DNA of 64,000 nt from Streptacidiphilus fuscans (GTDB lineage Bacteria; Actinomycetota; Actinomycetes; Streptomycetales; Streptomycetaceae), in the NCBI RefSeq assembly GCF_015690355.1, contig NZ_JADPRT010000026.1, forward strand, positions 31,893 to 95,892, given 5' to 3'. Below the pieces are notes generated by a model. The model saw only the letters and a list, made by a program, of their open reading frames with translations. It was not told where the DNA came from and did no database searches. Below are positions 34,270 through 43,160 of this stretch, in pieces. Each line of letters begins with the position of its first letter. The first letter of the stretch is position 1. The position numbers and the translations under genes are program-made.

Positions 34270-35106
34270 TCAATCGATCGTTTCTTGTACGTTCTTGCGC
34301 GCCCGCGCGTAGGCGCCGGGCGGGACCCCGACGATCCGGCGGAAGTGCCGGGTCAGATGCGCCTGGTCGACGAAGCCGACCGTCACGGCCACCTCCGCGG
34401 GCGGTGTCCCCGCGCCCAGCAGGACCTGGGCCGTGCGGACCCGCTGCTGAGTGAGCCAGGCGTGCGGCGGCAGCCCGTACGCCTCGCGGAAGGCACGCAG
34501 CAGCGGGAACGGACGGGCGTCGACGGCCGCGGCCAGCTCCTCCAGCGTCGGCGGCGCGTCCAGCCGGGCCATCAGCAGGTCCCTGGCCGCGCTCGCCGTC
34601 CCCCTGCCGTCCACCGACCGCCCCGGGCCGAGCAGTTGGGACGAGTGCCGACGCACCGCGACGCCCAGGGCGAGCCGGAGGAAGGTGCTGGCCGCCAGCA
34701 CCTGGTTCTGCTCGGCCGCCCGGTGCGTCTGCAGCACCAGCCGCGAGAGCTCGTCGTCGTGGACGACGGCGTTCCCGAACCCGGGCGCGCCGGGCAGCGC
34801 CCCGACCTCCTCCGCGACCTCCACGACCTGGTCGATGCCGGGGTAGAGCACGGAGTAGCTCCAGCCGTCCGGCACCCCGGCGTGCCCGGTGTGCACCCGG
34901 TCCGGCTCGACCAGCGCGACGCTCCCGGCCGGGACGACCTCCAGTTCGCCCCGGTAGTGGAAGGCCTCCACCCCCGAGGTGACCGACGCCAGCACGTAGC
35001 CGTCGTGGGTGTGCTTGCCGAAGCTGTGGCGGACGTAGTGGGCGCGCAGCAGGTCGACACCGGGCAGCGCGGGGTGCTGCCAGTAGTGTGCGATCTCCTT
35101 GGCCAT
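34270..35106 (-). CDS. AraC-family transcriptional regulator
   Basis: 278-aa regulator with an N-terminal cupin ligand-binding domain (HYVRHSFGKHTHDGYVLASVTSG, VALVEPDRVHTGH) and a C-terminal double HTH (PTLEELAAAVDARPFPLLRAFREAYGLPPHAWL, PPAEVAVTVGFVDQAHLTRHFRRIVGVPPGAY). Start MAKEIAHYW at 35106, preceded by a GGGG purine patch. Immediately upstream of azlCD on the same strand, as in many actinobacteria, so it probably controls the exporter in response to an amino acid. Confidence 0.92.
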   Translation of the reverse strand: MAKEIAHYWQHPALPGVDLLRAHYVRHSFGKHTHDGYVLASVTSGVEAFHYRGELEVVPAGSVALVEPDRVHTGHAGVPDGWSYSVLYPGIDQVVEVAEEVGALPGAPGFGNAVVHDDELSRLVLQTHRAAEQNQVLAASTFLRLALGVAVRRHSSQLLGPGRSVDGRGTASAARDLLMARLDAPPTLEELAAAVDARPFPLLRAFREAYGLPPHAWLTQQRVRTAQVLLGAGTPPAEVAVTVGFVDQAHLTRHFRRIVGVPPGAYARARKNVQETID

Positions 35107-35244
35107 GGCACCCCTGTTGCTGTCGCGTCCTGCCTCGACGGGCCCTCCGGCCAGTCTGGCACGGGAGAAGCACGAGGTCAGCGCCACGATCGCCACGTGA
35201 GACACCCACGGCTGTTCCCCGGCAGACCCGGTCAGCGCGAAGGG

Positions 35245-36828
35245 TCAGCGCACGTCGGCCAGGCCGTAGCCGTAGTAGGGCCCACCGGGGCAGCTCTTGG
35301 TACCCGGCTGCCGGGACGCGCAGCCCAGAGGCATGGTCTGCTGCTCCAGCAGGCGGCCCAACGCCGCACCACGCACGTCCGGATGGCGGGCGGCCTCCAC
35401 CGCCGCGACGCCGCTGACGCTCGCCGCCGCCATCGAGGTCCCGGCCAGCGCCGCGTACCGGCCGCCGGGCCAGTCGGAGACCACCGCCTGCGGGATCCCG
35501 CCGTCCGGGTCGCCACCCGGAGCGGCCAACGCCACCTGCCCGGCACCCCAGTTGGAGTACCCGGCGAGGCTGCCGTCCTGCACCAGCGCGGTGACGTCGA
35601 GGACACCCGGCAGTCCTCCGGGAAGCCGGATGCACTCGGCGCCGAGATGCCGCACCGGAGGCGTCTCGCTGTCGACATGGTCGTTCGGGCTGCGGTCGTC
35701 GATCCGCGGGCCGGCCAGGTCCTGGGCGTCGTTGCCCGCCGAGGCGACGACCAGCGCGCCCTTGTCCTGGGCGTAGCGGACGGCCCGGCCGACCGCCGCG
35801 GTGATCGCCGCCTGGTCGGGGTTCTCGGGGCAGTTGTACTTCCACGGGTCGGCGAAGTAGCTGTCGTTGATCACGGCCGCGCCGTGATCGGCTGCCCAGA
35901 GGAAGCCGCAGACCAGGTTCTCACCGTAGTACTGACCGGCGTCGCCGAGCAGACGGACTGCGGCTATCCGCGCACCGGGCGCGATGCCGACGGCCCCGTC
36001 GCCGGGCCGGTCGGCGGCGATCATCCCGCTGACATGGGTGCCGTGGCCGCTCTCGCCCAGCTCCGGGTCCGGCCGCCAGGCGCCCGGACGGGTGTCGGGG
36101 GTGCCGGTCGCGCAGGACACCGACCGGCTGGGGTCGACGGAGCTCCGCAGGTCAGGGTGCGTGTCGTCGACGCCCGAGTCGAGGACGGCGACGACGACAT
36201 GGCGCAGCGCGGTGGAGTCGGAGGCGGGCAGCGGGCTGCTCTCCCCGACCATGTTCTGGAACCACTGCAGCTGCCCGTGCGGGTCGGGAGCCATCGGGAT
36301 GTCGTCCGCGTGCGCGACCGTCGCCGAGTCCCCCGCCACCACCGGTCCCGACGCGGACGAGGCCCGCGATGATCCCGTCCCGGCGGAGGCACCCCGTTCG
36401 GACGGCCCGGGTCGCCCGGACGGAGCTGACGACGCGGAGGACGCGGAGAACGCCTTCAGCGCAGCCGCGCCCGTCGCGGAACCGGTGACGAGCGGGCTGG
36501 TCACCGGGGCGGTCCGGCTGGCCCCGGCAGCGGCGATCCCGGGCTGCGCCCGCACCTCGGCCCCGAAGTCCGCGTCGGCGGCGTAGGCGAGGACGACCCC
36601 GATCTGCGGGTACTCCTGGCCGACAACACCCTGCTCGGCCCGGATCGCGTGGTCCGCGACGGCCACACCGGCGGCGTCCGCCCGGTCCGCGACGACGAGG
36701 TAGGCGAGGTAGAGACGACCGGCCCCGCCGACGTACGGAACAGCGCCGCCGAGCAGGCAGGTCACCAGCGCGAGCACCACCGCGCAGCGCGTCGTCGCCG
36801 ACCGTAGGCCTTTCGCGACACGCGCCAC
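35245..36828 (-). CDS. Exported S8 (subtilisin-like) serine protease
   Basis: 527-aa subtilase. An N-terminal signal or anchor helix (CAVVLALVTCLLGGAVPYVGGAG) is followed by a propeptide-like region and a Ser/Ala-rich linker (about 125-165). The catalytic triad is AVLDSGVDDTHPDL (Asp), GHGTHVSGM (His) and AGTSMAAASVSG (Ser), with the oxyanion Asn in VASAGNDAQ. It resembles mycosin-type proteases but has no C-terminal TM helix, so it is probably released. GGAGG 4-5 nt before the GTG start. Divergent from lhr across 181 bp containing an AT-rich patch at about 36878-36905. Confidence 0.92.
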   Translation of the reverse strand: MARVAKGLRSATTRCAVVLALVTCLLGGAVPYVGGAGRLYLAYLVVADRADAAGVAVADHAIRAEQGVVGQEYPQIGVVLAYAADADFGAEVRAQPGIAAAGASRTAPVTSPLVTGSATGAAALKAFSASSASSAPSGRPGPSERGASAGTGSSRASSASGPVVAGDSATVAHADDIPMAPDPHGQLQWFQNMVGESSPLPASDSTALRHVVVAVLDSGVDDTHPDLRSSVDPSRSVSCATGTPDTRPGAWRPDPELGESGHGTHVSGMIAADRPGDGAVGIAPGARIAAVRLLGDAGQYYGENLVCGFLWAADHGAAVINDSYFADPWKYNCPENPDQAAITAAVGRAVRYAQDKGALVVASAGNDAQDLAGPRIDDRSPNDHVDSETPPVRHLGAECIRLPGGLPGVLDVTALVQDGSLAGYSNWGAGQVALAAPGGDPDGGIPQAVVSDWPGGRYAALAGTSMAAASVSGVAAVEAARHPDVRGAALGRLLEQQTMPLGCASRQPGTKSCPGGPYYGYGLADVR

Positions 36829-36980
36829 CGGGCCTCCACGGTTCGGGTCCGGCGCGCAACGGGGACGCCCCGGGCGGGGATATTCATACGATATGGATCA
36901 CTTTTGAACGATGCCTCCGGATGTGCTCCATGCGGGGCAGCACGGGCGCGGAGCGAGTACCGGGCACGCGCGCGGCCGGT

Positions 36981-37003
36981 TTGTCAGTCCGGCACGGCAC
37001 GAT
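36981..37003 (+). promoter_or_regulatory. RecA-NDp-like DNA-damage promoter of lhr (leaderless)
   Basis: TTGTCAGTC (36981-36989), an 8-nt spacer, then CACGAT (36998-37003). Eight of nine upstream bases match the recA promoter element, and the -10 differs from TANNNT only at its first base. Seven bases after the -10 is position 37010, the A of the lhr ATG, so the predicted mRNA is leaderless. This explains why no Shine-Dalgarno is seen. Confidence 0.65.
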
Positions 37004-37009
37004 GGGCGC

Positions 37010-40000
37010 ATGGCACGCGCGCACCGCACCGAATCCGCCCTGGCGAACTTCGCCGCGCCCACCCGGGCCTGGTTCGAGGGCGCTTTCCCCGCGCCCACCG
37101 CCGCGCAGGAGGGCGCCTGGCGGGCGATCGGCGCCGAGAGCGACGTGCTGGTGGTGGCGCCGACGGGTTCGGGCAAGACGCTCGCCGCCTTCCTCTCCGC
37201 GCTGGACGGGCTGGCGTCCGCGCCTCCGCCCGCGGATGCCAAGCGCCGCTGCCGGGTGCTCTACGTCTCACCGCTCAAGGCCCTGGCCGTCGACGTCGAG
37301 CGGAACCTGCGCGCGCCGCTGACCGGGCTGCGCCAGGAGGCCACCCGGCTCGGACTGCCCGAGCCGGAGATCGAGGTCGCCATCCGCTCCGGCGACACAC
37401 CCGCGGCCGACCGGCGGCGCTTCGCCACGCATCCGCCGGACATCCTGATCACCACGCCCGAGTCGCTCTTCCTGCTGCTCACCTCCGCCTCCCGGGAGGC
37501 GCTGAAGGGTGTGGAGACGGTGATCCTCGACGAGGTCCACGCGGTCGCCGGGACGAAGCGCGGCGCCCACCTCGCCCTCACCCTGGAGCGGCTGGACCAG
37601 CTGCTGCCCGCCCCCGCGCGCCGGATCGGGCTCTCCGCCACGGTCCGGCCGGCGGAGGAGGTGGCCCGGTTCCTCAGTCCCGGCCGCAAGGTGACGATCG
37701 TCCAGCCGCCGTCCGAGAAGGCCTTCGACCTCACCGTCGTCGTCCCCGTCGAGGACCTGGGCGAGCTCAGCGGCGGACGTGGCCCGGCCACCGCCCCCGG
37801 CGTCACCGAGGAGGGCCCCGAGCGCGCCGCGTCGATCTGGCCGCATGTCGAGGAGCGGATCACCGACCTGGTCCAGGACCACCGCTCCACCATCGTCTTC
37901 GCCAACTCACGCCGCCTGGCCGAGCGGCTCTGCAACCGGCTGAACGAGATCGCGGTCGAGCGCGCCACCGGCCAGGCCCTGCCCGCCGACCACGCCCCGG
38001 CCGTGACGATGGCCCAGGCGGGCGCCAACAAGGCCGCGCCGCCTGTCCTGGCGCGTGCCCACCACGGCTCGGTCTCCAAGGAGCAGCGCGCCGAGGTCGA
38101 GGAGCAGCTGAAATCCGGCCGTCTCCCGGCCGTCGTCGCCACCTCCAGCCTGGAGCTGGGCATCGACATGGGCGCGGTCGACCTGGTCGTGCAGGTCGAG
38201 TCGCCGCCCTCGGTCGCCTCCGGGCTCCAGCGCGTCGGCCGCGCGGGCCACCAGGTCGGCGCGGTCTCGACGGGCGTGGTCTTCCCCAAGTACCGGGGGG
38301 ACCTGGTCCAGTCCGCCGTCGTCACCGAACGCATGCGCGGGGGAAAGATCGAGGCGCTGCGCGTCCCCCGCAACCCGCTCGACGTCCTCGCCCAGCAGCT
38401 CGTGGCGATCACCGCCATGGACGAGTGGGACGTCGACGAGCTGTTCGCCCTGGTCCAGCGGGCCGCGCCGTTCGCCTCGCTGCCGCGCTCCGCCTACGAG
38501 GGCGTGCTCGACATGCTCGCCGGGCGCTACCCCTCCGACGCCTTCGCCGAGCTGCGTCCCCGCATCGTCTGGGACCGCGTCACAGGGACGGTCACCGGCC
38601 GCCCCGGCGCGCAGCGCCTCGCGGTCACCTCCGGCGGCACGATCCCGGACCGCGGCCTCTTCGGCGTCTTCCTGGCCGGATCGGACCCCAAGAAGGGCGG
38701 CGGCCGGGTCGGGGAGCTGGACGAGGAGATGGTCTACGAGTCGCGGGTCGGCGACGTCTTCACGCTGGGCACCAGCTCGTGGCGGATCGAGGACATCACC
38801 CACGACAAAGTGCTCGTCTCCCCCGCGCCCGGCGTGCCGGGCAAGCTCCCCTTCTGGCACGGCGACGCGCTCGGCCGCCCGCTGGAGCTCGGCCGCGCCG
38901 TCGGCGCCTTCCTGCGCGAGATCGGCGCACTGCCGCCGGAGAAGGCCACCGCCCGGCTGGCCGAGGCCGGCCTGGACGCGTGGGCGGCGGGCAACCTGCT
39001 CTCCTACCTCGCCGAACAGCGCCAGGCCACCGGCCATCTCCCCGACGACCGGACCATCGTCGTCGAACGCTTCCGCGACGAGCTGGGCGACTGGCGGATC
39101 GCCGTCCACTCCCCCTTCGGCGCGCAGGTCCACGCCCCCTGGGCGCTGGCGCTGGGCCAGCGGCTGGCGGAGCGTCACGGCCTCGACGCGCAGGTGATGC
39201 ACGCCGACGACGGCATCGTGCTCCGGCTGCCCGACGCCGACCTGCTGGACTTCCCCGATCCGGACGCCCCGGCCAAGGTCGCCGGGCCAGGCGCGGACGA
39301 GGCCCCGATCGGCGCGGACGCCGTCGTCTTCGACCCGACCACAGTCGAGCAGACCGTCACCGACCAGGTCGGCGGCTCCGCCCTGTTCGCCGCCCGCTTC
39401 CGCGAGTGCGCGGCCCGCGCGCTGCTGCTGCCGCGCCGCAATCCAGGCCGCCGCACACCGCTCTGGCAGCAGCGCCAGCGGGCCGCGCAACTGCTCTCGG
39501 TGGCCTCCGAGTTCGGCTCGTTCCCGATCGTGCTGGAGGCCGTCCGCGAGTGCCTCCAGGACGTCTTCGACGTGCCCGGCCTGGTCGAGCTGATGCGCGA
39601 TGTGGAGAACCGCAAGGTCCGGATCGTCGAGGTGACCACCCCGGAGCCGTCGCCGTTCGCCCGCTCGCTGCTCTTCGGCTACGTCGCCCAGTTCCTCTAC
39701 GAGGGCGACTCGCCGCTGGCCGAGCGCCGCGCCTCCGCGCTGGCGCTGGATTCGCGGCTGCTGGCCGAGCTGCTGGGCCAGGCCGAGCTGCGCGAGCTGC
39801 TGGACGAGTCGGTCCTCGCCGAGCTGGAGGCCGAGCTCCAGCGGCTGACGCCCGAGCGCCGGATCAAGGACGTCGAGGGCGTCGCCGACGCCCTGCGCCT
39901 GCTCGGGCCGCTCACCGATGTCGAGTTGGAGCTGCGTGGCGCGGAACGCCCCTGGGTCCGCGAACTGCAGGCCGCTCGGCGGGTGATCGAGGTGCGGATC

Positions 40001-41665
40001 GCGGGCGAGCAGCGCTGGGCCGCCATCGAGGACGCGGGCCGTCTGCGCGACGCGCTCGGCACCCCCCTGCCGGTCGGCGTCCCCGAGGCGTTCACCGAGC
40101 CGGTCAAGGACCCCCTGGCCGACCTGTTGGCCCGGCACGCGCGTACCCACGGCCCGTTCACCGCGGCCGACGCGGCGACCCGGCTCGGCCTGGGCCCGGC
40201 CGTCGTGGTCGGCACGCTGCAGCGGCTGGCCGCGACGGGCCGCGTGGTCCAGGGCGAGTTCCGCCCCGGCGGCTCCGGCACCGAGTGGTGCGACGCCGAA
40301 GTCCTGCGCCGCCTGCGCCGCCGCTCGCTCGCCGCGCTCCGGCACGAGGTCGAGCCGGTCCCGCCGCGCGCCCTGGCCACCTTCCTGCCGCAATGGCAGC
40401 ACGTCGGCGGCGGCAACCGGCTGCGCGGCGTCGACGGCCTGCTGCGCGCCGTCGAGCAGCTCCAGGGCGCGCCGGTCCCGGCGTCAGCGCTGGAGCGGTT
40501 GGTGCTGCCCTCCCGGGTGGCCGACTACAGCCCGGCCATGCTGGACGAGCTGACCTCCCAGGGTGAGGTGTTCTGGGCCGGCGCGGGGGCGCTGCCCGGC
40601 AAGGACGGCTGGATCGCCCTCCATCCGGCGGACGCGGCCCCGCTGCTGCTCCCCGAGCCGCTGCCGCTGGAGCTGACGCCGCTGCACTACGCGGTGCTGG
40701 CCGCGTTGGCGCCGGGGTACGGGATGTTCTTCAAGCAGCTCGCGGAGGAGGTCGACCGCCAGCTCCCGGGCACGGACACGCCGCCGGGCGAGCTGGCCAC
40801 GGCGCTGTGGGAGCTCGCTTGGTCCGGGCGGGTCACCAATGACACGCTCGCTCCGCTGCGCGCGCTGCTCGGCTCCGGCCGCACGCCGGGCGCGACGGCC
40901 CACCGCGCGCCCCGCGCCACGCCACGCGCCCGCTACGGGGGCTCGCGCCCCCTCCCGCGCGTCCCGTCGCTCCCGACGACGGCAGGCCGCTGGTCGGTGC
41001 TGCCCGCGCCGCTGCCCGATCCCACCCAGCGCGCCCACGCGCTCGCGCAGACCCTGCTCGACCGGCACGGCGTCGTGACGCGCGGCGCGGTGCAGTCCGA
41101 GCGGGTCCAGGGCGGCTTCGCCGGGATCTACCGGGTCCTGTCCGCCTTCGAGGACACCGGCCGCACACGCCGCGGCTACGTCGTCGACGGCCTGGGCGCG
41201 GCCCAGTTCGCCGGAGACGGCGCAATCGACCGCCTGCGCGCGGTCAACACCGCACTGGAACGCCGAGCCGAGGCCGCTTCGGACGAGCGGCCCGAGACGG
41301 TCGTCCTCGCCGCCGCCGACCCCGCCAACGCGTACGGCGCGGCGCTGTCCTGGCCGGACCCACCGGGCGGCGCGGCCTCCTCCCACAAGCCCGGCCGCAA
41401 GGCGGGCGCGCTGGTCGCCCTCGTCGACGGCGAGCTCGTCGCCTACGTCGAACGCGGCGGCAAGTCGCTCCTCTCCTGGGCGCAGGGCCCTGAGCAACTG
41501 CGGCACGCGGCGGAGGCACTGGCCCGCGCGGTGCGGGAGGGCGCGCTCCGCGACCTGACCGTGGAACGGATCAACGGCGAGCCCGCGCTGACGTCCGCGC
41601 TGAGCCGCACCCTGGAGGACGCGGGTTTCGTCCCGACGCCCAGGGGACTTCGCCTGAGAGGGTGA
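37010..41665 (+). CDS. lhr: Lhr-type large DNA helicase
   Basis: 1551-aa superfamily-2 3'-5' helicase. Motifs: Walker A VAPTGSGKT (49-57), LYVSPLKAL (Ia), TTPESLFLL, motif II DEVHAVAGTKRG (Asp174) and, in domain 2, TSSLELGIDMG and QRVGRAGHQ (motif VI). Winged-helix and beta-barrel Lhr-core domains follow, then the long Lhr C-terminal region (about 900-1551). In mycobacteria Lhr is induced by DNA damage and unwinds RNA:DNA hybrids. The ATG at 37010 is chosen because MARAHRTESALANF begins the conserved region and coincides with the predicted transcript start. Ends at repeat copy 4. Confidence 0.95.
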   Translation: MARAHRTESALANFAAPTRAWFEGAFPAPTAAQEGAWRAIGAESDVLVVAPTGSGKTLAAFLSALDGLASAPPPADAKRRCRVLYVSPLKALAVDVERNLRAPLTGLRQEATRLGLPEPEIEVAIRSGDTPAADRRRFATHPPDILITTPESLFLLLTSASREALKGVETVILDEVHAVAGTKRGAHLALTLERLDQLLPAPARRIGLSATVRPAEEVARFLSPGRKVTIVQPPSEKAFDLTVVVPVEDLGELSGGRGPATAPGVTEEGPERAASIWPHVEERITDLVQDHRSTIVFANSRRLAERLCNRLNEIAVERATGQALPADHAPAVTMAQAGANKAAPPVLARAHHGSVSKEQRAEVEEQLKSGRLPAVVATSSLELGIDMGAVDLVVQVESPPSVASGLQRVGRAGHQVGAVSTGVVFPKYRGDLVQSAVVTERMRGGKIEALRVPRNPLDVLAQQLVAITAMDEWDVDELFALVQRAAPFASLPRSAYEGVLDMLAGRYPSDAFAELRPRIVWDRVTGTVTGRPGAQRLAVTSGGTIPDRGLFGVFLAGSDPKKGGGRVGELDEEMVYESRVGDVFTLGTSSWRIEDITHDKVLVSPAPGVPGKLPFWHGDALGRPLELGRAVGAFLREIGALPPEKATARLAEAGLDAWAAGNLLSYLAEQRQATGHLPDDRTIVVERFRDELGDWRIAVHSPFGAQVHAPWALALGQRLAERHGLDAQVMHADDGIVLRLPDADLLDFPDPDAPAKVAGPGADEAPIGADAVVFDPTTVEQTVTDQVGGSALFAARFRECAARALLLPRRNPGRRTPLWQQRQRAAQLLSVASEFGSFPIVLEAVRECLQDVFDVPGLVELMRDVENRKVRIVEVTTPEPSPFARSLLFGYVAQFLYEGDSPLAERRASALALDSRLLAELLGQAELRELLDESVLAELEAELQRLTPERRIKDVEGVADALRLLGPLTDVELELRGAERPWVRELQAARRVIEVRIAGEQRWAAIEDAGRLRDALGTPLPVGVPEAFTEPVKDPLADLLARHARTHGPFTAADAATRLGLGPAVVVGTLQRLAATGRVVQGEFRPGGSGTEWCDAEVLRRLRRRSLAALRHEVEPVPPRALATFLPQWQHVGGGNRLRGVDGLLRAVEQLQGAPVPASALERLVLPSRVADYSPAMLDELTSQGEVFWAGAGALPGKDGWIALHPADAAPLLLPEPLPLELTPLHYAVLAALAPGYGMFFKQLAEEVDRQLPGTDTPPGELATALWELAWSGRVTNDTLAPLRALLGSGRTPGATAHRAPRATPRARYGGSRPLPRVPSLPTTAGRWSVLPAPLPDPTQRAHALAQTLLDRHGVVTRGAVQSERVQGGFAGIYRVLSAFEDTGRTRRGYVVDGLGAAQFAGDGAIDRLRAVNTALERRAEAASDERPETVVLAAADPANAYGAALSWPDPPGGAASSHKPGRKAGALVALVDGELVAYVERGGKSLLSWAQGPEQLRHAAEALARAVREGALRDLTVERINGEPALTSALSRTLEDAGFVPTPRGLRLRG

Positions 41666-41689
41666 ACCTCACACGGACGAGGGAGTCTG

Positions 41690-41808
41690 CATCCGCTCGT
41701 CAGTGGTCACTCGCGCCCACGCTGGGGGTCCCCCCGCCGAAGGCAGGGGGAGGAGCCGCACATCAGCGGAGCCCCGCTCCCCCAGGCGGTGCAACCACTT
41801 GCGGGGTG
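41690..41808. repeat. Intergenic repeat, copy 4 (B-type arm with insertion)
   Basis: Downstream of lhr. CATCCGCTCGTCAGTGG and TCACTCGCGCCCAC lead into the reverse complement of the B arm (GCCGCACATCAGCGGAGCCCCG, then GGCGGTGCAACCACTTG). The arm is interrupted by about 33 bp that itself forms a G-rich/C-rich hairpin (41723-41755). The right end extends into the 3' end of the small membrane-protein gene. Confidence 0.65.
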
Positions 41809-41993
41809 GAACGTCGCCGGATCCCGCAGAACCTCCGCGCCTGCACCGGCAGAAGGCTCAGGTTCCACCCCCCGGCGAACATCAGCCCCACACCGGCTGT
41901 CACGTGCCCGCTCAACAGGAACGCCCACGCCGCCGCGCTGAAGACAGCGCACAACCCCCACACCAGCGGGCTCCGCCGGGGTATCGACACCAT
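41763..41993 (-). CDS. Small two-helix membrane protein
   Basis: 76-aa protein: MVSIPRRSPLVWGLCAVFSAAAWAFLLSG, then HVTAGVGLMFAGGWNLSLLPV, two likely TM helices, followed by a basic tail. GGGGAGGG (42001-42008) 7 nt before the ATG at 41993 gives a strong ribosome site and supports a real gene. The last 20 or so codons are derived from intergenic repeat copy 4, as if the repeat had inserted into or replaced the original 3' end. Function unknown; I believe similar small proteins occur beside clgR in streptomycetes. Confidence 0.65.
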   Translation of the reverse strand: MVSIPRRSPLVWGLCAVFSAAAWAFLLSGHVTAGVGLMFAGGWNLSLLPVQARRFCGIRRRSTPQVVAPPGGAGLR

Positions 41994-42138
41994 CGACAAA
42001 CCCTCCCCAACGGGACAGGCAGGACAGGCCAGGACAGAAACCTCATCGTATCCGCGAGGAGCGCAAACGGCCCCTCCCCGGGGCGGCCGTCGTTCGACGG
42101 TCGGCCCGGGGAGGGGCCGTCAAAACCCAGCGGCAGCG

Positions 42139-42486
42139 TTACGCCGCGACCACGTCCATAGCGCTCGCCTTCGGCACCAACGACGGAACACGTTCCGAAG
42201 GCACCTGCACCGGCTCCAGCAGGGCGGGACGAACCGCCTCACCGGAGGCCAGCTCGGCGAGCGACAGCTCGTCGCTCACCTCGCGCATGACCTCGGACAT
42301 TCGCACGTCGAGGGCATCGCAGATCGCAGAGAGCAGCTCGGACGAGGCCTCCTTCTGCCCTCGCTCGACCTCGGAGAGGTAACCGAGCGAGACCCGCGCG
42401 GCAGCGGACACCTCGCGCAGGGTTCGGCCCTGGCGCTGGCGCTGCCGACGCAGCACGTCACCCAACAGACGACGGAGCAGGATCAT
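42139..42486 (-). CDS. clgR: ClgR-type XRE-family regulator of proteolysis genes
   Basis: 115-aa protein with a single HTH_3 domain: MILLRRLLGDVLRRQRQRQGRTLREVSAAARVSLGYLSEVERGQKEASSELLSAICDALDV. Identical architecture and neighbours (pgsA-cinA-clgR) to actinobacterial ClgR, the activator of clpP, clpC and lon genes. It ends MDVVAA; a C-terminal Ala-Ala is the degron through which ClgR is itself removed by ClpP proteases. GGAGGGAGC 5 nt before the ATG. Last gene of the rimO operon, but probably with its own promoter: TACGGT on the minus strand at 42536-42531 is a good -10 about 45 nt upstream of the start. Confidence 0.9.
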   Translation of the reverse strand: MILLRRLLGDVLRRQRQRQGRTLREVSAAARVSLGYLSEVERGQKEASSELLSAICDALDVRMSEVMREVSDELSLAELASGEAVRPALLEPVQVPSERVPSLVPKASAMDVVAA

Positions 42487-42543
42487 CGGTTGCTCCCTCC
42501 TTGGACCGCGGCTAGAGACCTCACAGCCCCACCGTACCGCCTG

Positions 42544-42562
42544 CCCCGCATCGCGTGCGGGG
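42544..42562. promoter_or_regulatory. Perfect dyad upstream of clgR (7-bp arms)
   Basis: CCCCGCA and TGCGGGG separated by TCGCG. It lies just upstream of the proposed clgR -10, where a -35 or an activator site would be. It could be an operator or an RNA hairpin. It does not match the CGC-N5-GCG spacing I recall for ClgR boxes. Confidence 0.45.
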
Positions 42563-42611
42563 AGCCTGGTCGTGTTCACTCTGGGCTGCATCCATGGCCC
42601 CTCCCCTGTTG

Positions 42612-42631
42612 TTCGCGGTATGGTCCGCGAA
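42612..42631. promoter_or_regulatory. Perfect dyad upstream of clgR (TTCGCGG / CCGCGAA)
   Basis: Seven-base arms with a 6-nt spacer, about 130 bp upstream of the clgR start and within the cinA-clgR gap. The outer GTTCGC resembles the outer half of published ClgR sites, but the spacing is longer. Candidate autoregulatory operator. Confidence 0.45.
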
Positions 42632-42677
42632 TCTTTCCGGCCCATTGCTTGTGTTCTTCCCGGTAGGAGCCCCGTTC

Positions 42678-43160
42678 CTAACCCACCGGATTGCCCTGGA
42701 GCGCCCGCGTCAGCAAGTCCAACGCGGCCGCCACCGCCTTGCGACGGATTGTGGCACGATCCCCTGACAGTCGTAGCGAAGAGACAGATTCTCCACACGT
42801 CCGGGAGATCGCCACGTATACGGTGCCGACCGGATGCCCGTCCTGGGGCTCAGGACCGGCCACGCCGGTGGTCGCCAGACCGAAGTCCGCTCCCATCAGC
42901 GTCCGTACGCCGGCGGCCATCTGGGCCGCGACGTCCGGGTCCACCGCGCCGCGAGCGGCCAGCAGGTCCGCGTCGACGCCCAGGACCGAGCCCTTGAGCT
43001 CGGTCGCATAGGCGGTGACCGAACCGCGGAACGCCTTCGACGCTCCCGGAACCGCGACGAACTCCGCCGCCAGCAGACCGCCCGTCAGCGACTCGGCGAC
43101 GGCGACCGTGGCGCCCGCGCTCACCAGCGCCGAAAGGACTGCCTGCGCGTCGGGGGTCAC
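42678..43160 (-). CDS. cinA: CinA C-terminal-domain protein (nicotinamide-nucleotide amidase)
   Basis: 160-aa stand-alone CinA C domain (PncC type) that deamidates NMN to nicotinate mononucleotide. Motifs: VAVAESLTGGLLAAEFVAVPGASKAFRGSVTAYATELKGSVLGV, then FGLATTGVAGPEPQDGHPVGTVYVAI. The GTG at 43160 overlaps the pgsA stop (GTGA). The N-terminal COG1058 domain of full CinA is absent, as is normal in streptomycetes. Third gene of rimO-pgsA-cinA-clgR. Confidence 0.93.
   Translation of the reverse strand: MTPDAQAVLSALVSAGATVAVAESLTGGLLAAEFVAVPGASKAFRGSVTAYATELKGSVLGVDADLLAARGAVDPDVAAQMAAGVRTLMGADFGLATTGVAGPEPQDGHPVGTVYVAISRTCGESVSSLRLSGDRATIRRKAVAAALDLLTRALQGNPVG

Noticed and set aside
36904..40566. 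1220-codon second plus-strand frame within lhr
   Set aside because: Overlaps the genuine lhr frame, which has all helicase motifs in order. The alternative frame is almost entirely Arg/Pro/Gly/Ala.
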